Positions 33,592-42,857 are shown, counted from the first letter of the stretch. The stretch: 42,974 nt of DNA from an uncultured Bacteroidales bacterium (GCA_937915765.1 CALGHE010000091.1:1-42974); one strand, 5' to 3'. Notes: a model not told the origin generated them from the letters alone. Translations and numbers: made by a program.

Positions 33592-34671
33592 ATGAAGTCA
33601 ATAAAGATTGGAAATCTAACTCTTCGTGTGCCAGTGATTCAAGGTGGAATGGGAGTCGGAATTTCATTGTCGGGTCTTGCCGCTGCGGTGGCTAATGAAG
33701 GTGGTGTGGGGGTAATTTCAAGCGCAGGCTTGGGATTGCTTTACAAAAACTTCTCGACAGATTATCTGAAGGCCAGCATTTACGGTTTAAAGGAAGAGAT
33801 ACGCAAGGCTCGTGAAAAGAGCAAAGAGGGCGTTATCGGCGTGAATGTTATGGTGGCCATGTCTAATTTTGCGGACATGGTTAAGACTGCGATTCAGGAG
33901 AAGGCTGATATTATCTTCTCAGGCGCGGGTCTTCCTTTGGATATGCCTTCGTTTTTGCAGAAGGACAGCACAACTAAGCTTGTGCCGATTGTCTCGTCTG
34001 CAAGAGCCGCTAAGATTATTTGTCAGAAGTGGAAAAGCATCTACAACTATCTGCCGGACGCGATTGTGGTAGAGGGCCCTAAGGCGGGCGGACACCTCGG
34101 CTACAAGAAGGAGCATATCGACGATGCAAATTTCGCGCTTGAAAAGACTCTCCCTGAAGTTGTGAAGGTGGCGGAAGAGTACAAGATGGAGAAAGAGATT
34201 CCGGTGTTTGCCGCTGGCGGCATCTACACAGGAGAGGATATGTCCCGTATTATGGAACTTGGCGCGGCGGGTGTGCAGATGGGCACACGTTTCGTCACGA
34301 CGCAGGAGTGTGACGCGTCGGAGGCCTTTAAACAGACCTACATAGATGCGGAAGAGAAGGATATTGAGATTATTCAGAGTCCGGTAGGTATGCCGGGGCG
34401 CGCAATCTGGAACAGCTTTATCCAGCGTGTCAAGGAGGGCAAAACTCAGCCGAAAGGCTGTCCGTGCCACTGTATCAAGACGTGTGACAGCACTAAGAGC
34501 CCGTACTGCATCATCATGGCGCTTTACAATGCGTTCAAGGGGAATATGGACAGAGGCTATGCTTTTGCAGGGTCCAACGCGTTCAAGGCTAAGTCTATAG
34601 TGTCGGTGAAGGATTTGTTCTCTTCTCTTAAGAAAGAGTACGAGGATTATCAGAACAGAAAAAAAGCCTGA
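33592..34671 (+). CDS. Nitronate monooxygenase / FabK-like FMN-dependent TIM-barrel protein
   Basis: A 359-aa FMN enzyme of the nitronate monooxygenase (2-nitropropane dioxygenase)/FabK group. It has PVIQGGMGVGIS (14-25), EGPKAGGHLG with the conserved His (161-170), AAGGI (207-211) and GVQMGTRF (227-234), all for FMN and substrate. The C-terminal part has a cysteine cluster (Cys290, 292, 294, 298 and 306), which I recall from the anaerobe branch of this family. Whether it acts on nitronates or as an enoyl-ACP reductase cannot be told from sequence; no fatty-acid genes are nearby. It is monocistronic, with a terminator at 34690-34724. Confidence 0.85.
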   Translation: MKSIKIGNLTLRVPVIQGGMGVGISLSGLAAAVANEGGVGVISSAGLGLLYKNFSTDYLKASIYGLKEEIRKAREKSKEGVIGVNVMVAMSNFADMVKTAIQEKADIIFSGAGLPLDMPSFLQKDSTTKLVPIVSSARAAKIICQKWKSIYNYLPDAIVVEGPKAGGHLGYKKEHIDDANFALEKTLPEVVKVAEEYKMEKEIPVFAAGGIYTGEDMSRIMELGAAGVQMGTRFVTTQECDASEAFKQTYIDAEEKDIEIIQSPVGMPGRAIWNSFIQRVKEGKTQPKGCPCHCIKTCDSTKSPYCIIMALYNAFKGNMDRGYAFAGSNAFKAKSIVSVKDLFSSLKKEYEDYQNRKKA

Positions 34672-34689
34672 AAGGGCTTCTGAAGATTG

Positions 34690-34727
34690 AAAAACGCGGC
34701 ATACATGATATGTCGCGTTTTTTTGTC
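34690..34727 (+). terminator. Terminator after the NMO gene
   Basis: AAAACGCGGCATA pairs with TATGTCGCGTTTT (one G-U pair) around a five-base loop, followed by T7. Confidence 0.85.
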
Positions 34728-34805
34728 TGTTTTTTTTGAGAGTAGGAGCGGATTTTCATGTTTATTGTTAAAAATGCGGTTTATTTTATGAAATATCTAA
34801 TAAAA

Positions 34806-34838
34806 TTTGGAATTTAACAATGATATTTTGTTACTTTG
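34806..34838 (+). promoter_or_regulatory. Tentative promoter of topA
   Basis: TTTG at 34806-34809 and TTACTTTG at 34831-34838, spaced by 21 bases. The -7 element is one base off consensus. The leader (about 100 nt) contains a small AGGCG/CGCCT hairpin at 34896-34909, 35 bp before the ATG. Confidence 0.35.
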
Positions 34839-34943
34839 CGGACGTGTTGGATTCTTATATAATGGAATATAGGTTTGAAAACGCAGTAAAATGAGAGGCG
34901 TGAGCGCCTTTCTCTTGTGTAATTTTGATACGAAACGAACCGT

Positions 34944-37367
34944 ATGCAAAAAAATTTAGTAATAGTTGAGTCTCCTGCCAAGGCTAAAACAATAGAGAAG
35001 TTTTTAGGGGCAGATTACTCTGTGATGTCCAGTTTTGGTCATATCAGAGACCTGAAGAAAAAAGGCTTAGGAATTGATATTGAGAACAACTTTGCGCCAG
35101 ACTATGAGATTCCGGCAGACAAGGCAAAGCTTGTCAGCGAACTCAAAAAGAGCGCGAAGGCGGCAGAGATAGTGTGGCTCGCATCCGATGAGGACCGTGA
35201 GGGAGAGGCTATCTCGTGGCATCTTTACGAAGTGCTTGGGCTGAAGAAAGAGAGCACAAGACGCATCGTTTTTCATGAAATTACGAAAGAGGCTATTTTG
35301 AGGGCAATTGAAAACCCTCGCGATATAGACGACAATCTTGTCTGCGCGCAGCAGGCTCGCCGTGTGCTGGACCGTATAGTGGGTTTTGAACTCTCTCCTA
35401 TATTGTGGAAAAAGGTCAAGCCTTCTTTGTCGGCCGGACGTGTGCAGTCTGTGGCGGTGAGGCTTGTGGTTGACCGTGAACGTGAGATACAGAAGTTCGT
35501 GGCCGAGCCTTCCTATCGTGTGCAGGCTGTGTTTAAGGTTTGTGACAATAACGGCAGGGTTGTTGACCTGAAGGCTGAACTGCCAACGAGACTAAAGACT
35601 AAAGAGCAGGCTTTGGCGTTTCTTGAAAAGTGCAAGAACGCTACGTTTACCGTTGATGACATAGCTAAAAAGCCGATAAAGAAGTCTCCGGCTCCTCCGT
35701 TCACAACCTCTACGCTGCAGCAGGAAGCAGCTCGCAAACTGGGCTATTCTGTGTCGCAGACAATGATGATTGCGCAGAAACTGTACGAGTCTGGTAAAAT
35801 CACTTACATGAGAACAGACTCGGTGAACTTGTCCGACTTGGCTATCAACACGTCGCGTCAGGAGATTTTAGATGTGGCGGGCGAACGCTATCTGCATACG
35901 CGCCATTACCATACGAAGTCAAAGGGCGCTCAGGAGGCGCATGAGGCAATTCGCCCGACATACATGAACCAGCATCATATCGACGGAACGGCTCAGGAGA
36001 AGAGACTTTATGAACTGATATGGAAACGTACCATAGCTTCGCAGATGGCCGACGCTGAACTTGAAAGGACTGTAATCTCGATAGCAATATCCGGCGAGCA
36101 GCTGAAGTTCGTCGCAGAGGGTGAGGTGCTGAAGTTTGACGGTTTCCTTAAGGTTTATATGGAGTCTTCGGATGATGATACGGAGCAGGAGGACGAATCG
36201 CTGTTGCCTCCGCTGACGGTGGGTCAGTGCCTCGACGACCTGCAGAGTGTGGTGGCTATGGAGCGTTTCTCGCAAAGGCCTGCAAGATATACGGAGGCAA
36301 GCCTTGTGCGCAAACTGGAGGAACTTGGTATCGGACGCCCTTCTACTTATGCGCCTACAATAACAACTATCCTGAACAGAGGGTATGTGGAGAAGGGTGA
36401 GCGCGAAGGTGTTGAGCGTGAATATAATCTGCTGACTTTGATAGGTGACGATATAAAGGACGAAATCAAGGTCGAGACTACCGGAGCGGAACGCGCTAAA
36501 CTGTTCCCTACTGACATTGGAATGGTGGTGAATGACTTCCTTATTGAATATTTCCCTAATATCTTGGATTATAACTTCACCGCTAAGGTGGAGAAGGAGT
36601 TTGACGATGTGGCGGAGGGAAATGAGACATGGACGGAAATGCTCGACGTGTTCTACAAGGAGTTCCACCCTACGGTGGAGGAGGCTATCCAAAATTCGGA
36701 AAGAAAAGTGGGAGAGCGCCTTGTCGGAACTGACCCGGTTAGCGGAAAGCCTGTCTATGTGAAGATTGGCCGCTTCGGGCCTGTCGCCCAGATTGGCTCC
36801 GCCGAAGATGAGGAGAAGCCTAAGTTTGCCTCTCTAAAGAAAGACCAGCATCTTGAAACGGTTACGTTTGACGAGGTGATGGAATTGTTTAAGCTGCCGC
36901 GCGAGATTGGGGATTTTGAGGGTAAGCCGATGACTGTGGGGCTTGGACGTTTCGGCGCCTATGTTAGGCATGACGGCAAGTTTGTGTCTCTGAAGAAGGA
37001 GGACGACCCGATGACGGTCTCTGCAGAGCGTGCTGTCGAGCTTATTATGGCAAAGCGCGAGCAGGAGGCTAACAGGCTGATAAAGTCGTTCGAAGAGGAT
37101 GGTATAGAAATATGCAACGGACGTTTTGGTCCTTACATCGCGTTTGAAGGGGCTAATTATAAGATTCCGAAGGATAAGGATCCTAAGGAGCTGACTGCGG
37201 ACGACTGCAAGGCTCTTATCAAGGAGCAGGGCGAGAAAAAGCCTAAGAAGAAGGCTGCGGCAAAGAGCGCGTCAACAGCGTCAACTGCAAAGAAGGCTGC
37301 AACGGCAAAGAAATCTACGGCTAAGAAGACAACTGCAAAGAAAAGCGCGGCTAAGGCGGAAGCGTGA
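34944..37367 (+). CDS. topA: DNA topoisomerase I
   Basis: A type IA topoisomerase (807 aa) that relaxes negative supercoils. The Toprim domain is at the start (VESPAKAKTIEKFLG, and SDEDREGEAI at 81-90 with the metal-binding acids). The catalytic Tyr288 is in SGKITYMRTDS. The cleavage/strand-passage domains extend to about 590, followed by topoisomerase C-terminal repeats without zinc-finger cysteines (RFGPVAQIG, GRFGAYVRHDG, GRFGPYIAFEG). The last 45 or so residues are a Lys/Ala/Thr-rich tail, probably for DNA binding. Monocistronic, with a terminator shared with dnaB. Confidence 0.97.
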   Translation: MQKNLVIVESPAKAKTIEKFLGADYSVMSSFGHIRDLKKKGLGIDIENNFAPDYEIPADKAKLVSELKKSAKAAEIVWLASDEDREGEAISWHLYEVLGLKKESTRRIVFHEITKEAILRAIENPRDIDDNLVCAQQARRVLDRIVGFELSPILWKKVKPSLSAGRVQSVAVRLVVDREREIQKFVAEPSYRVQAVFKVCDNNGRVVDLKAELPTRLKTKEQALAFLEKCKNATFTVDDIAKKPIKKSPAPPFTTSTLQQEAARKLGYSVSQTMMIAQKLYESGKITYMRTDSVNLSDLAINTSRQEILDVAGERYLHTRHYHTKSKGAQEAHEAIRPTYMNQHHIDGTAQEKRLYELIWKRTIASQMADAELERTVISIAISGEQLKFVAEGEVLKFDGFLKVYMESSDDDTEQEDESLLPPLTVGQCLDDLQSVVAMERFSQRPARYTEASLVRKLEELGIGRPSTYAPTITTILNRGYVEKGEREGVEREYNLLTLIGDDIKDEIKVETTGAERAKLFPTDIGMVVNDFLIEYFPNILDYNFTAKVEKEFDDVAEGNETWTEMLDVFYKEFHPTVEEAIQNSERKVGERLVGTDPVSGKPVYVKIGRFGPVAQIGSAEDEEKPKFASLKKDQHLETVTFDEVMELFKLPREIGDFEGKPMTVGLGRFGAYVRHDGKFVSLKKEDDPMTVSAERAVELIMAKREQEANRLIKSFEEDGIEICNGRFGPYIAFEGANYKIPKDKDPKELTADDCKALIKEQGEKKPKKKAAAKSASTASTAKKAATAKKSTAKKTTAKKSAAKAEA

Positions 37368-37424
37368 CGCTTCTGTTGTGGCTGGACTTACAGATTAGTC
37401 TGCAATTTAGATATTGTTTATATG

Positions 37425-37457
37425 AAAAAGACCGTGCATAAGTACGGTCTTTTTTTG
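37425..37457. terminator. Bidirectional terminator between topA and dnaB
   Basis: AAAAAGACCGT pairs with ACGGTCTTTTT around an eight-base loop; T7 on the plus strand and T5 on the minus strand serve both convergent genes. Confidence 0.88.
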
Positions 37458-37484
37458 TGCTGAGCAGTCTGAAACGGTCGCGCG

Positions 37485-39050
37485 TTAGAACGGAACGTCA
37501 TTGTTCACCGGAGGCAAACCTTGCGGCTTGCTGCTTTGGCTTTCAAAATCGTTCTCAAGGCTTTGCCTGTCGTTCATCTTGGAGTTGAATGTCATGTAGC
37601 CTCCGCTTGGGTCGGACGGGTTGAAGCCTCCTCCGAATCCGTCGCTGTCGCCGTTGTCGTTCTCGAAGCGCGCAAGTTCGCCGCGGAAACGCAGACGCAC
37701 GTCGCCAACAGCCCCGTTTCTGTGCTTGGCAATGATAATTTCCGCTTTGCCTATAAGCGAGTTTCCGTTTGCGTCTTCCGTGATTTTATAGTATTCAGGG
37801 CGGTGAATGAACAGCACCATGTCGGCGTCCTGCTCTATGGCTCCTGATTCACGCAAGTCTGATAGTTGCGGACGTTTTCCCTCTATGCCTGTTCTGCCTT
37901 CAACGCCACGGTTTAGCTGTGAAAGCGCAATGATTGGTATGTCAAGTTCCTTGGCAAGCTGTTTCAGAGACCTCGAAATCATGCTGACCTCCTGCTCGCG
38001 GCTGCCGAAGTTCATTCCGCTTGCGTTCATTAGCTGCAAGTAGTCTATGATTATGCACTTCACTCCATGCTCCTTCACCAAACGCCTTGCTTTTGTGTTT
38101 AGCTCAAAAATGGACAGGCTCGCCGTGTCGTCAACATATATTGGCCTGTCGAAAAGGTTTTTCACTTTGACGTGCAGCTGCTCCCATTCGTCCTGCGTCA
38201 GATTCCCCTTCTTTATCTTTTCTCCCGGAATCTCGCACACGTTCACAAGCAAACGGTTGACAAGTTGCACGTTGGACATTTCCAGCGAGAACAGGGCCAC
38301 CGGCACATCAGCTTCTGCCATGTTCTTGGCCATGGAAAGCACAAACGCTGTCTTACCCATTGCCGGACGTGCCGCAATGATGATGAGGTCGGACTTCTGC
38401 CAGCCGGAGGTAATCTTGTCGAGCATTTCAAACCCGCTTGTCACGCCGCTAAGCCCGTCCGGACGGTTTGCCGCAATCTCAATCTGCCTGAGCGCGTCGT
38501 TTATGACCGGGTTAATCTGCGTGTAGTCCTTTTTCACGTTTCTTTGCGAAATCTCGAACAGAGAGCCTTCCGCCTCTTGCATAAGGTCTCCCACGTCAAT
38601 CTTGTCGTCAAAGGCTTTGTTCTGGATGTTTGTGGAGAATCTGATCAGCTCGCGCGCAAGATATTTCTGAGCAAGAATCCTTGCGTGATAGTCAATGTGA
38701 GCGGAGGAGGTAACCTTGCCGGTAAGCTGCGCTATATAGTACGCCCCGCCGATCTCGTCCAGCTCGCCCTGCTGCTTCAGCTGTTCCGTAACGGTTATCA
38801 TATCGACAGGAAACTGCTTGGAAGCAAGTGCCTGTATGGCGGTGTATATAATTCTGTGGCTGTCTTTGTAGAACACGTCCGGCTTGAGAAAGTCGCACAC
38901 AATGCTGTAAGCGTCCTTTTCGAGCATTAGCGCTCCCAGCACGGCCTCTTCCAACTCGATTGCCTGAGGCGGCACTTTCCCGTAGTCGTTGACCTGAGGG
39001 GGCGCGGCGCTGCTTTTCGTGTTGCGGTAATTCGTTTTTGTTGCTGCCAT
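37485..39050 (-). CDS. dnaB: Replicative DNA helicase DnaB
   Basis: A 521-aa hexameric helicase that unwinds DNA at the replication fork. The N-terminal helical domain (about 25-130, PPQAIELEEAVLGALMLE) is followed by the RecA-like domain with Walker A ARPAMGKTAF at 227-236, CIIIDYLQLM (Walker B) and SQLNRGVEGR (arginine-finger region). No intein interrupts it. The C-terminal tail from about residue 455 is Gly/Ser/Asn-rich and ends in NNDVPF, similar to the acidic SSB tip. A -7 element at 39290-39297 gives a leader of about 230 nt. Confidence 0.96.
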   Translation of the reverse strand: MAATKTNYRNTKSSAAPPQVNDYGKVPPQAIELEEAVLGALMLEKDAYSIVCDFLKPDVFYKDSHRIIYTAIQALASKQFPVDMITVTEQLKQQGELDEIGGAYYIAQLTGKVTSSAHIDYHARILAQKYLARELIRFSTNIQNKAFDDKIDVGDLMQEAEGSLFEISQRNVKKDYTQINPVINDALRQIEIAANRPDGLSGVTSGFEMLDKITSGWQKSDLIIIAARPAMGKTAFVLSMAKNMAEADVPVALFSLEMSNVQLVNRLLVNVCEIPGEKIKKGNLTQDEWEQLHVKVKNLFDRPIYVDDTASLSIFELNTKARRLVKEHGVKCIIIDYLQLMNASGMNFGSREQEVSMISRSLKQLAKELDIPIIALSQLNRGVEGRTGIEGKRPQLSDLRESGAIEQDADMVLFIHRPEYYKITEDANGNSLIGKAEIIIAKHRNGAVGDVRLRFRGELARFENDNGDSDGFGGGFNPSDPSGGYMTFNSKMNDRQSLENDFESQSSKPQGLPPVNNDVPF

Positions 39051-39289
39051 TGTAAAGTTTGCTTTTTAGGAGGGTCTATAAATTCATTTCGAGGAATTTC
39101 TGAATTTATTTTGAGCAGATTGCTGAGCGAAAGAAGGAAACAGTGCAGACACTGAGACCGACTGACAATCAGCGAGTCGCCGAAACAAATCAAAAAGTGC
39201 CGAATAGTGTCGAAAAGTTTATCAACCCACGATTTGTACTTTTTAATTATAAACGGTGAATTTATAAAACTCACCTTTAGATAACCTTG

Positions 39290-39297
39290 CAAATTTA
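39290..39297 (-). promoter_or_regulatory. Candidate -7 element for dnaB
   Basis: TAAATTTG on the minus strand matches TAnnTTTG, about 240 bp before the dnaB ATG; the -33 element is missing. Confidence 0.35.
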
Positions 39298-39522
39298 GTT
39301 ATTAAAAAATTCGGTTCGGCTCTGTTTTTTTCAAAAAAAAATGGAATTATCTTATAAATTTTTATATGTGATGAGTATTTGAATTTTGCAAAAAAAAGAG
39401 AAACTTTTTGGCGGAAAAAATTTTTCAACAAAAGAAAAAGGTCTATCTTCTTTTTTATCATTAAGTTAACGAAAATAGAAAATCCGAGAGCGGTTGTTGT
39501 TGATAACTTTTTGCCTTTTTGG

Positions 39523-39554
39523 TTTGGAATAAGAGAGGCAATTCTATATTTTTG
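39523..39554 (+). promoter_or_regulatory. Promoter of nrdJ
   Basis: TTTG, 20 bases, TATTTTTG: a full consensus match. The predicted leader is about 288 nt, unusually long for this window. Confidence 0.65.
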
Positions 39555-39848
39555 TGCCGCCTAAAAGAAATTTCGGATTCGCTGCTGAGCTTTGGTAAGT
39601 TTTTCAAAATGGGCGACTTTGATATTTGAAAAAAGTATGGTGATTTTCTTTTTGAGAAAACTTTTATTGGAATAGAATTGTTTAAGTTGTTGATTCGTAG
39701 AATGTTAAATTTTTAAATGGGAAATTTTTCGGGTTTTCTTCAAGAGGAAAATATTTTTTTTGAATTTTGGCTGATTGAAATGTGCGTTGATGGTAAGCAA
39801 GAATAATAAACAAATTTACAGTCTATAAAGAACAAAACAGATTTAAAG

Positions 39849-42380
39849 ATGGGAGATAAAGTTTATACTAACGAGGAGGCGTTTAATGCGACACTTGAGT
39901 ATTTTAAAGGCGACGAACTTGCTGCCCGTGTTTGGGTCAACAAGTATGCGATGAAGGACTCCTTCGGCAATATATACGAAAGGACGCCGGACGATATGCA
40001 TTGGCGTTTGGCTGACGAAATCGCTCGAGTGGAGAGCAAGTATCCTAATCCGCTCTCTTCACAGGAAATTTTTGATCTTCTGAAGAACTTCCGTTATATT
40101 GTGCCGCAAGGCAGCCCGATGTCAGGCATCGGAAATAAGTATCAGGTGGCCTCGCTTTCCAATTGTTTTGTGATAGGCATGGAGGGCAGCGCAGACTCTT
40201 ACGGAGCTATTATCAAGGTTGACGAGGAGCAGGTGCAGCTAATGAAACGACGCGGCGGAGTGGGGCATGACCTCTCGCATATACGCCCGAAAGGCTCTCC
40301 GGTGAAAAACTCGGCGCTCACGTCAACAGGGCTTGTGCCTTTTATGGAACGCTACTCAAACTCCACGCGCGAGGTGGCGCAGGACGGGCGTCGTGGCGCT
40401 CTTATGTTGAGTGTCTCCATTAAGCATCCGGACTCAGAGTCTTTTATCGACGCAAAGATGACCGAAGGAAAGGTTACAGGGGCGAATGTCTCTGTGAAGA
40501 TTGACGATGAGTTTATGAACGCGGTTCTGAACAAGACCGAGTATGTGCAGCAGTTCCCTATAAATTCTGATAAGCCTGATGTGATTAAGAAGATTGACGC
40601 GTCGGCGTTGTGGAAGAAGATTGTGCATAACGCATGGAAGTCGGCCGAGCCGGGCGTGCTTTTCTGGGACACTATCATCAGAGAGTCTGTGCCGGATTGT
40701 TATGCGGACCTGAATTTCCGGACTGTCTCAACTAATCCGTGCGGCGAAATACCTTTGTGCCCTTATGACAGCTGCCGTCTGTTGGCTATAAATTTGTACT
40801 CTTACGTAAAGAATCCGTTCACTCCTGAGGCAATGTTTGATTTTGCTCTTTTTCGTCAGCATGTACGTGTGGCTCAGAGAATTATGGACGATATAATCGA
40901 CCTTGAACTTGAGATGATTGACAAAATTCTGAAGAAGGTTGATTCTGACCCTGAGTCTGACGAGGTGAAGCAGACTGAGCGCAATCTGTGGCTTAAGATA
41001 AAGAAGAAGTCGGCGCAGGGAAGGCGTACTGGTGTTGGCACTACGGCAGAGGGAGATATGCTTGCGGCCTTGGGACTCACTTACGGAACGGCCGATGCGA
41101 TAAACTTCTCCGAACGTGTGCATAAGACGCTGGCTGTGGAGGCTTACCGCTCGTCTGTGGAGATGGCAAAGGAACGCGGAGCTTTTGAAATATATGATGC
41201 GAAGAGGGAACGGAACAATCCGTTTATTAACAGATTGATGGAAGCTGACCCTTCGCTTTATGCTGAAATGCAGGAGTTCGGGCGTAGAAATATTGCGTGT
41301 CTCACTATTGCGCCTACCGGAACTACAAGCTTGATGACCCAGACTACATCGGGCATTGAGCCGGTCTTCTTGCCGGTGTATAGACGACGCAGAAAGGTGA
41401 ACCCTAACGATGAGGACGTGCAGGTCGATTTTGTCGATGAAATGGGCGATTCTTTCGAAGAATATGTTGTTTTCCACCATAAGTTCGTCACATGGATGGA
41501 GCTTAACGGATATGACCCAAATAAAAAATATACGCAGGAGGAGATTGACGAAATAGTTGCGAAGTCTCCGTACTACAAAGCTACAACGCATGATGTTGAC
41601 TGGCTCGAAAAGGTGCGTATGCAGGGCAGGATTCAGAAGTGGGTGGACCACTCTATCAGCGTCACGATAAATGTGCCGGAGGATGTGGACGAAGAGCTTA
41701 TAGGCACTCTGTATGAAGAGGCTTGGCGTTGCGGATGCAAGGGCATCACTGTCTATAGAGAAGGCTCTCGCGCCGGTGTGCTGCTCTCTACTAAGAAGGA
41801 GGAAAAGGCTGAACCTGCTGTTCCGGCTTTTGACCAGCCTCGTCCGAAGGAACTTGAGGCGGATGTGGTGCGTTTTCAGAACAACAAGGAGAAATGGATC
41901 GCGTTTGTGGGACTCCTGAACGGAAAGCCTTACGAGATATTCACTGGCTTGGCTGATGACGAGGACGGACTGCTTATTCCTAAGTCTGTGCAGAACGGAA
42001 AGATTATACGAAATGTTGACGAGGTGCTTGGCCGTAGCAGATATGACTTCCAGTACTCTAACCGCAGAGGCTACAAGACCACGATTGAGGGACTTTCTTA
42101 CAAGTTTGACCCTGAGTATTGGAATTACGCGAAACTGATTTCTGGAGTGCTCCGTTACGGAATGCCGATAGATCAGGTTATAAAGCTTGTGAGCGGTTTG
42201 CAGTTGGGCAGCGGCTCTATCAATAACTGGAAGAATGGCGTTGAGCGCGCGTTGAAGAAGTATGTGCCGGACGGAACTGAGGCAAAAGGCGCTGTGTGTC
42301 CTAATTGCGGACAAAAAACCTTGAAGTATCAGGAAGGTTGCCTGATATGCACGAACTGCGGCACTTCTAAATGCGGATGA
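39849..42380 (+). CDS. nrdJ: Adenosylcobalamin-dependent (class II) ribonucleotide reductase
   Basis: An 843-aa enzyme that reduces ribonucleotides to deoxyribonucleotides with a cobalamin-derived radical, so it needs neither oxygen nor a second radical subunit. By family comparison Cys298 in NPCGEIPL is the thiyl radical site, and Cys106 (LSNCFV) with Cys309 (DSCRLLAINL) forms the redox pair; spacing matches the class II enzyme of Thermotoga. The C-terminal tail has CPNCG, CTNCG and a final KCG, a zinc-ribbon-like/redox shuttle end. No N-terminal ATP cone is seen. It is monocistronic, with a long AT-rich leader upstream and a strong terminator downstream. I find no cobalamin riboswitch in the leader. 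Confidence 0.95.
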   Translation: MGDKVYTNEEAFNATLEYFKGDELAARVWVNKYAMKDSFGNIYERTPDDMHWRLADEIARVESKYPNPLSSQEIFDLLKNFRYIVPQGSPMSGIGNKYQVASLSNCFVIGMEGSADSYGAIIKVDEEQVQLMKRRGGVGHDLSHIRPKGSPVKNSALTSTGLVPFMERYSNSTREVAQDGRRGALMLSVSIKHPDSESFIDAKMTEGKVTGANVSVKIDDEFMNAVLNKTEYVQQFPINSDKPDVIKKIDASALWKKIVHNAWKSAEPGVLFWDTIIRESVPDCYADLNFRTVSTNPCGEIPLCPYDSCRLLAINLYSYVKNPFTPEAMFDFALFRQHVRVAQRIMDDIIDLELEMIDKILKKVDSDPESDEVKQTERNLWLKIKKKSAQGRRTGVGTTAEGDMLAALGLTYGTADAINFSERVHKTLAVEAYRSSVEMAKERGAFEIYDAKRERNNPFINRLMEADPSLYAEMQEFGRRNIACLTIAPTGTTSLMTQTTSGIEPVFLPVYRRRRKVNPNDEDVQVDFVDEMGDSFEEYVVFHHKFVTWMELNGYDPNKKYTQEEIDEIVAKSPYYKATTHDVDWLEKVRMQGRIQKWVDHSISVTINVPEDVDEELIGTLYEEAWRCGCKGITVYREGSRAGVLLSTKKEEKAEPAVPAFDQPRPKELEADVVRFQNNKEKWIAFVGLLNGKPYEIFTGLADDEDGLLIPKSVQNGKIIRNVDEVLGRSRYDFQYSNRRGYKTTIEGLSYKFDPEYWNYAKLISGVLRYGMPIDQVIKLVSGLQLGSGSINNWKNGVERALKKYVPDGTEAKGAVCPNCGQKTLKYQEGCLICTNCGTSKCG

Positions 42381-42407
42381 TGAAATTTTGTCATCACAAT
42401 ATCTTAC

Positions 42408-42442
42408 CGCCCGACATCAGTATGGATGCCGGGCGTTTTTTT
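42408..42442 (+). terminator. Terminator of nrdJ
   Basis: CGCCCGACATC pairs with GATGCCGGGCG (one mismatch) around a six-base loop, followed by T7. Confidence 0.88.
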
Positions 42443-42853
42443 GTGTCCCGACTTTTCCGCACTTGCACCAATCTGCATGAATTGATGCCATAAAGTTACC
42501 GTTGCTTTTATTTTCCCAAGAAGCAAATTTCTATAGCAATGTTTCTATTGTCGGTCGGTAAGTCGAAAAATAATAGGGTTACGATAAGGAATGTAGGCAA
42601 TGTTGGAAGAAACAGTATTCATATCAACCATTTCCAAACGTGGGTTTTCTAGCCTGACGAATAAATTACTTAACAATTCATCATTTATTTGAATCCTTTT
42701 TGTATCTTTACGTTTGAAAAATTGTCAAAATTTCAAAGGTGAATGGTTGATGAATATTCTATAGATTCAAGAAGAATTTACTGATTTCTTAAAAGATGGT
42801 GTTGATGGTATTGAAAATTATATATCAGGTAAAATTAAAGAATTTGAGGAGCA
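42443..42853. other. AT-rich tail region with broken reading frames
   Basis: No complete gene is supported. A minus-strand frame open from 42724 to the TAG at 42545 (59 codons) has no start before an internal ATG; I do not recognise it and it may be a gene remnant or chance. A plus-strand frame from the ATG at 42750 is cut by an amber codon after MNIL (42762) and then stays open to a TGA that overlaps the next ATG. Confidence 0.4.
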
Positions 42854-42857
42854 ATGA
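42750..42857 (+). pseudogene. Possible small gene interrupted by an amber codon
   Basis: The frame reads MNIL, TAG, then 30 codons (IQEEFTDFLKDG...KEFEEQ) to TGA. The downstream part is charged and helical and overlaps the following ATG as ATGA, the pattern of translational coupling. Either the short frame uses an odd start, or a nonsense mutation or sequencing error broke it. I do not recognise the product. Confidence 0.3.

Larger units (their letters stand above)
39051..39848. other. Divergent intergenic region dnaB-nrdJ
   Basis: About 800 bp, very AT-rich between 39230 and 39480 and again from 39600. It holds a candidate dnaB -7 element (39290-39297), the nrdJ promoter (39523-39554) and the nrdJ leader. 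The segment 39110-39220 is richer in GC than its flanks and has a CGACT...AGTCG hairpin (39159-39179). No coding region is supported. Confidence 0.55.

Noticed and set aside
38927..39292. Minus-strand frame of 121 codons overlapping the dnaB start
   Set aside because: It runs into dnaB in another frame, has no recognisable domain and begins inside a promoter-like element.
39555..39848. Cobalamin riboswitch before nrdJ
   Set aside because: No B12-box-like sequence and no conserved long helical core could be seen; length alone is not evidence.
40728..42314. Long antisense reading frame (528 codons) opposite nrdJ
   Set aside because: The plus-strand frame is an unmistakable NrdJ with all motifs. 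The antisense frame has no recognisable domain and reflects codon bias of the real gene.
42762..42764. TAG recoded as an amino acid (explaining the in-frame amber)
   Set aside because: tsaD ends in TAG at a normal position, and the housekeeping genes contain no internal TAG.
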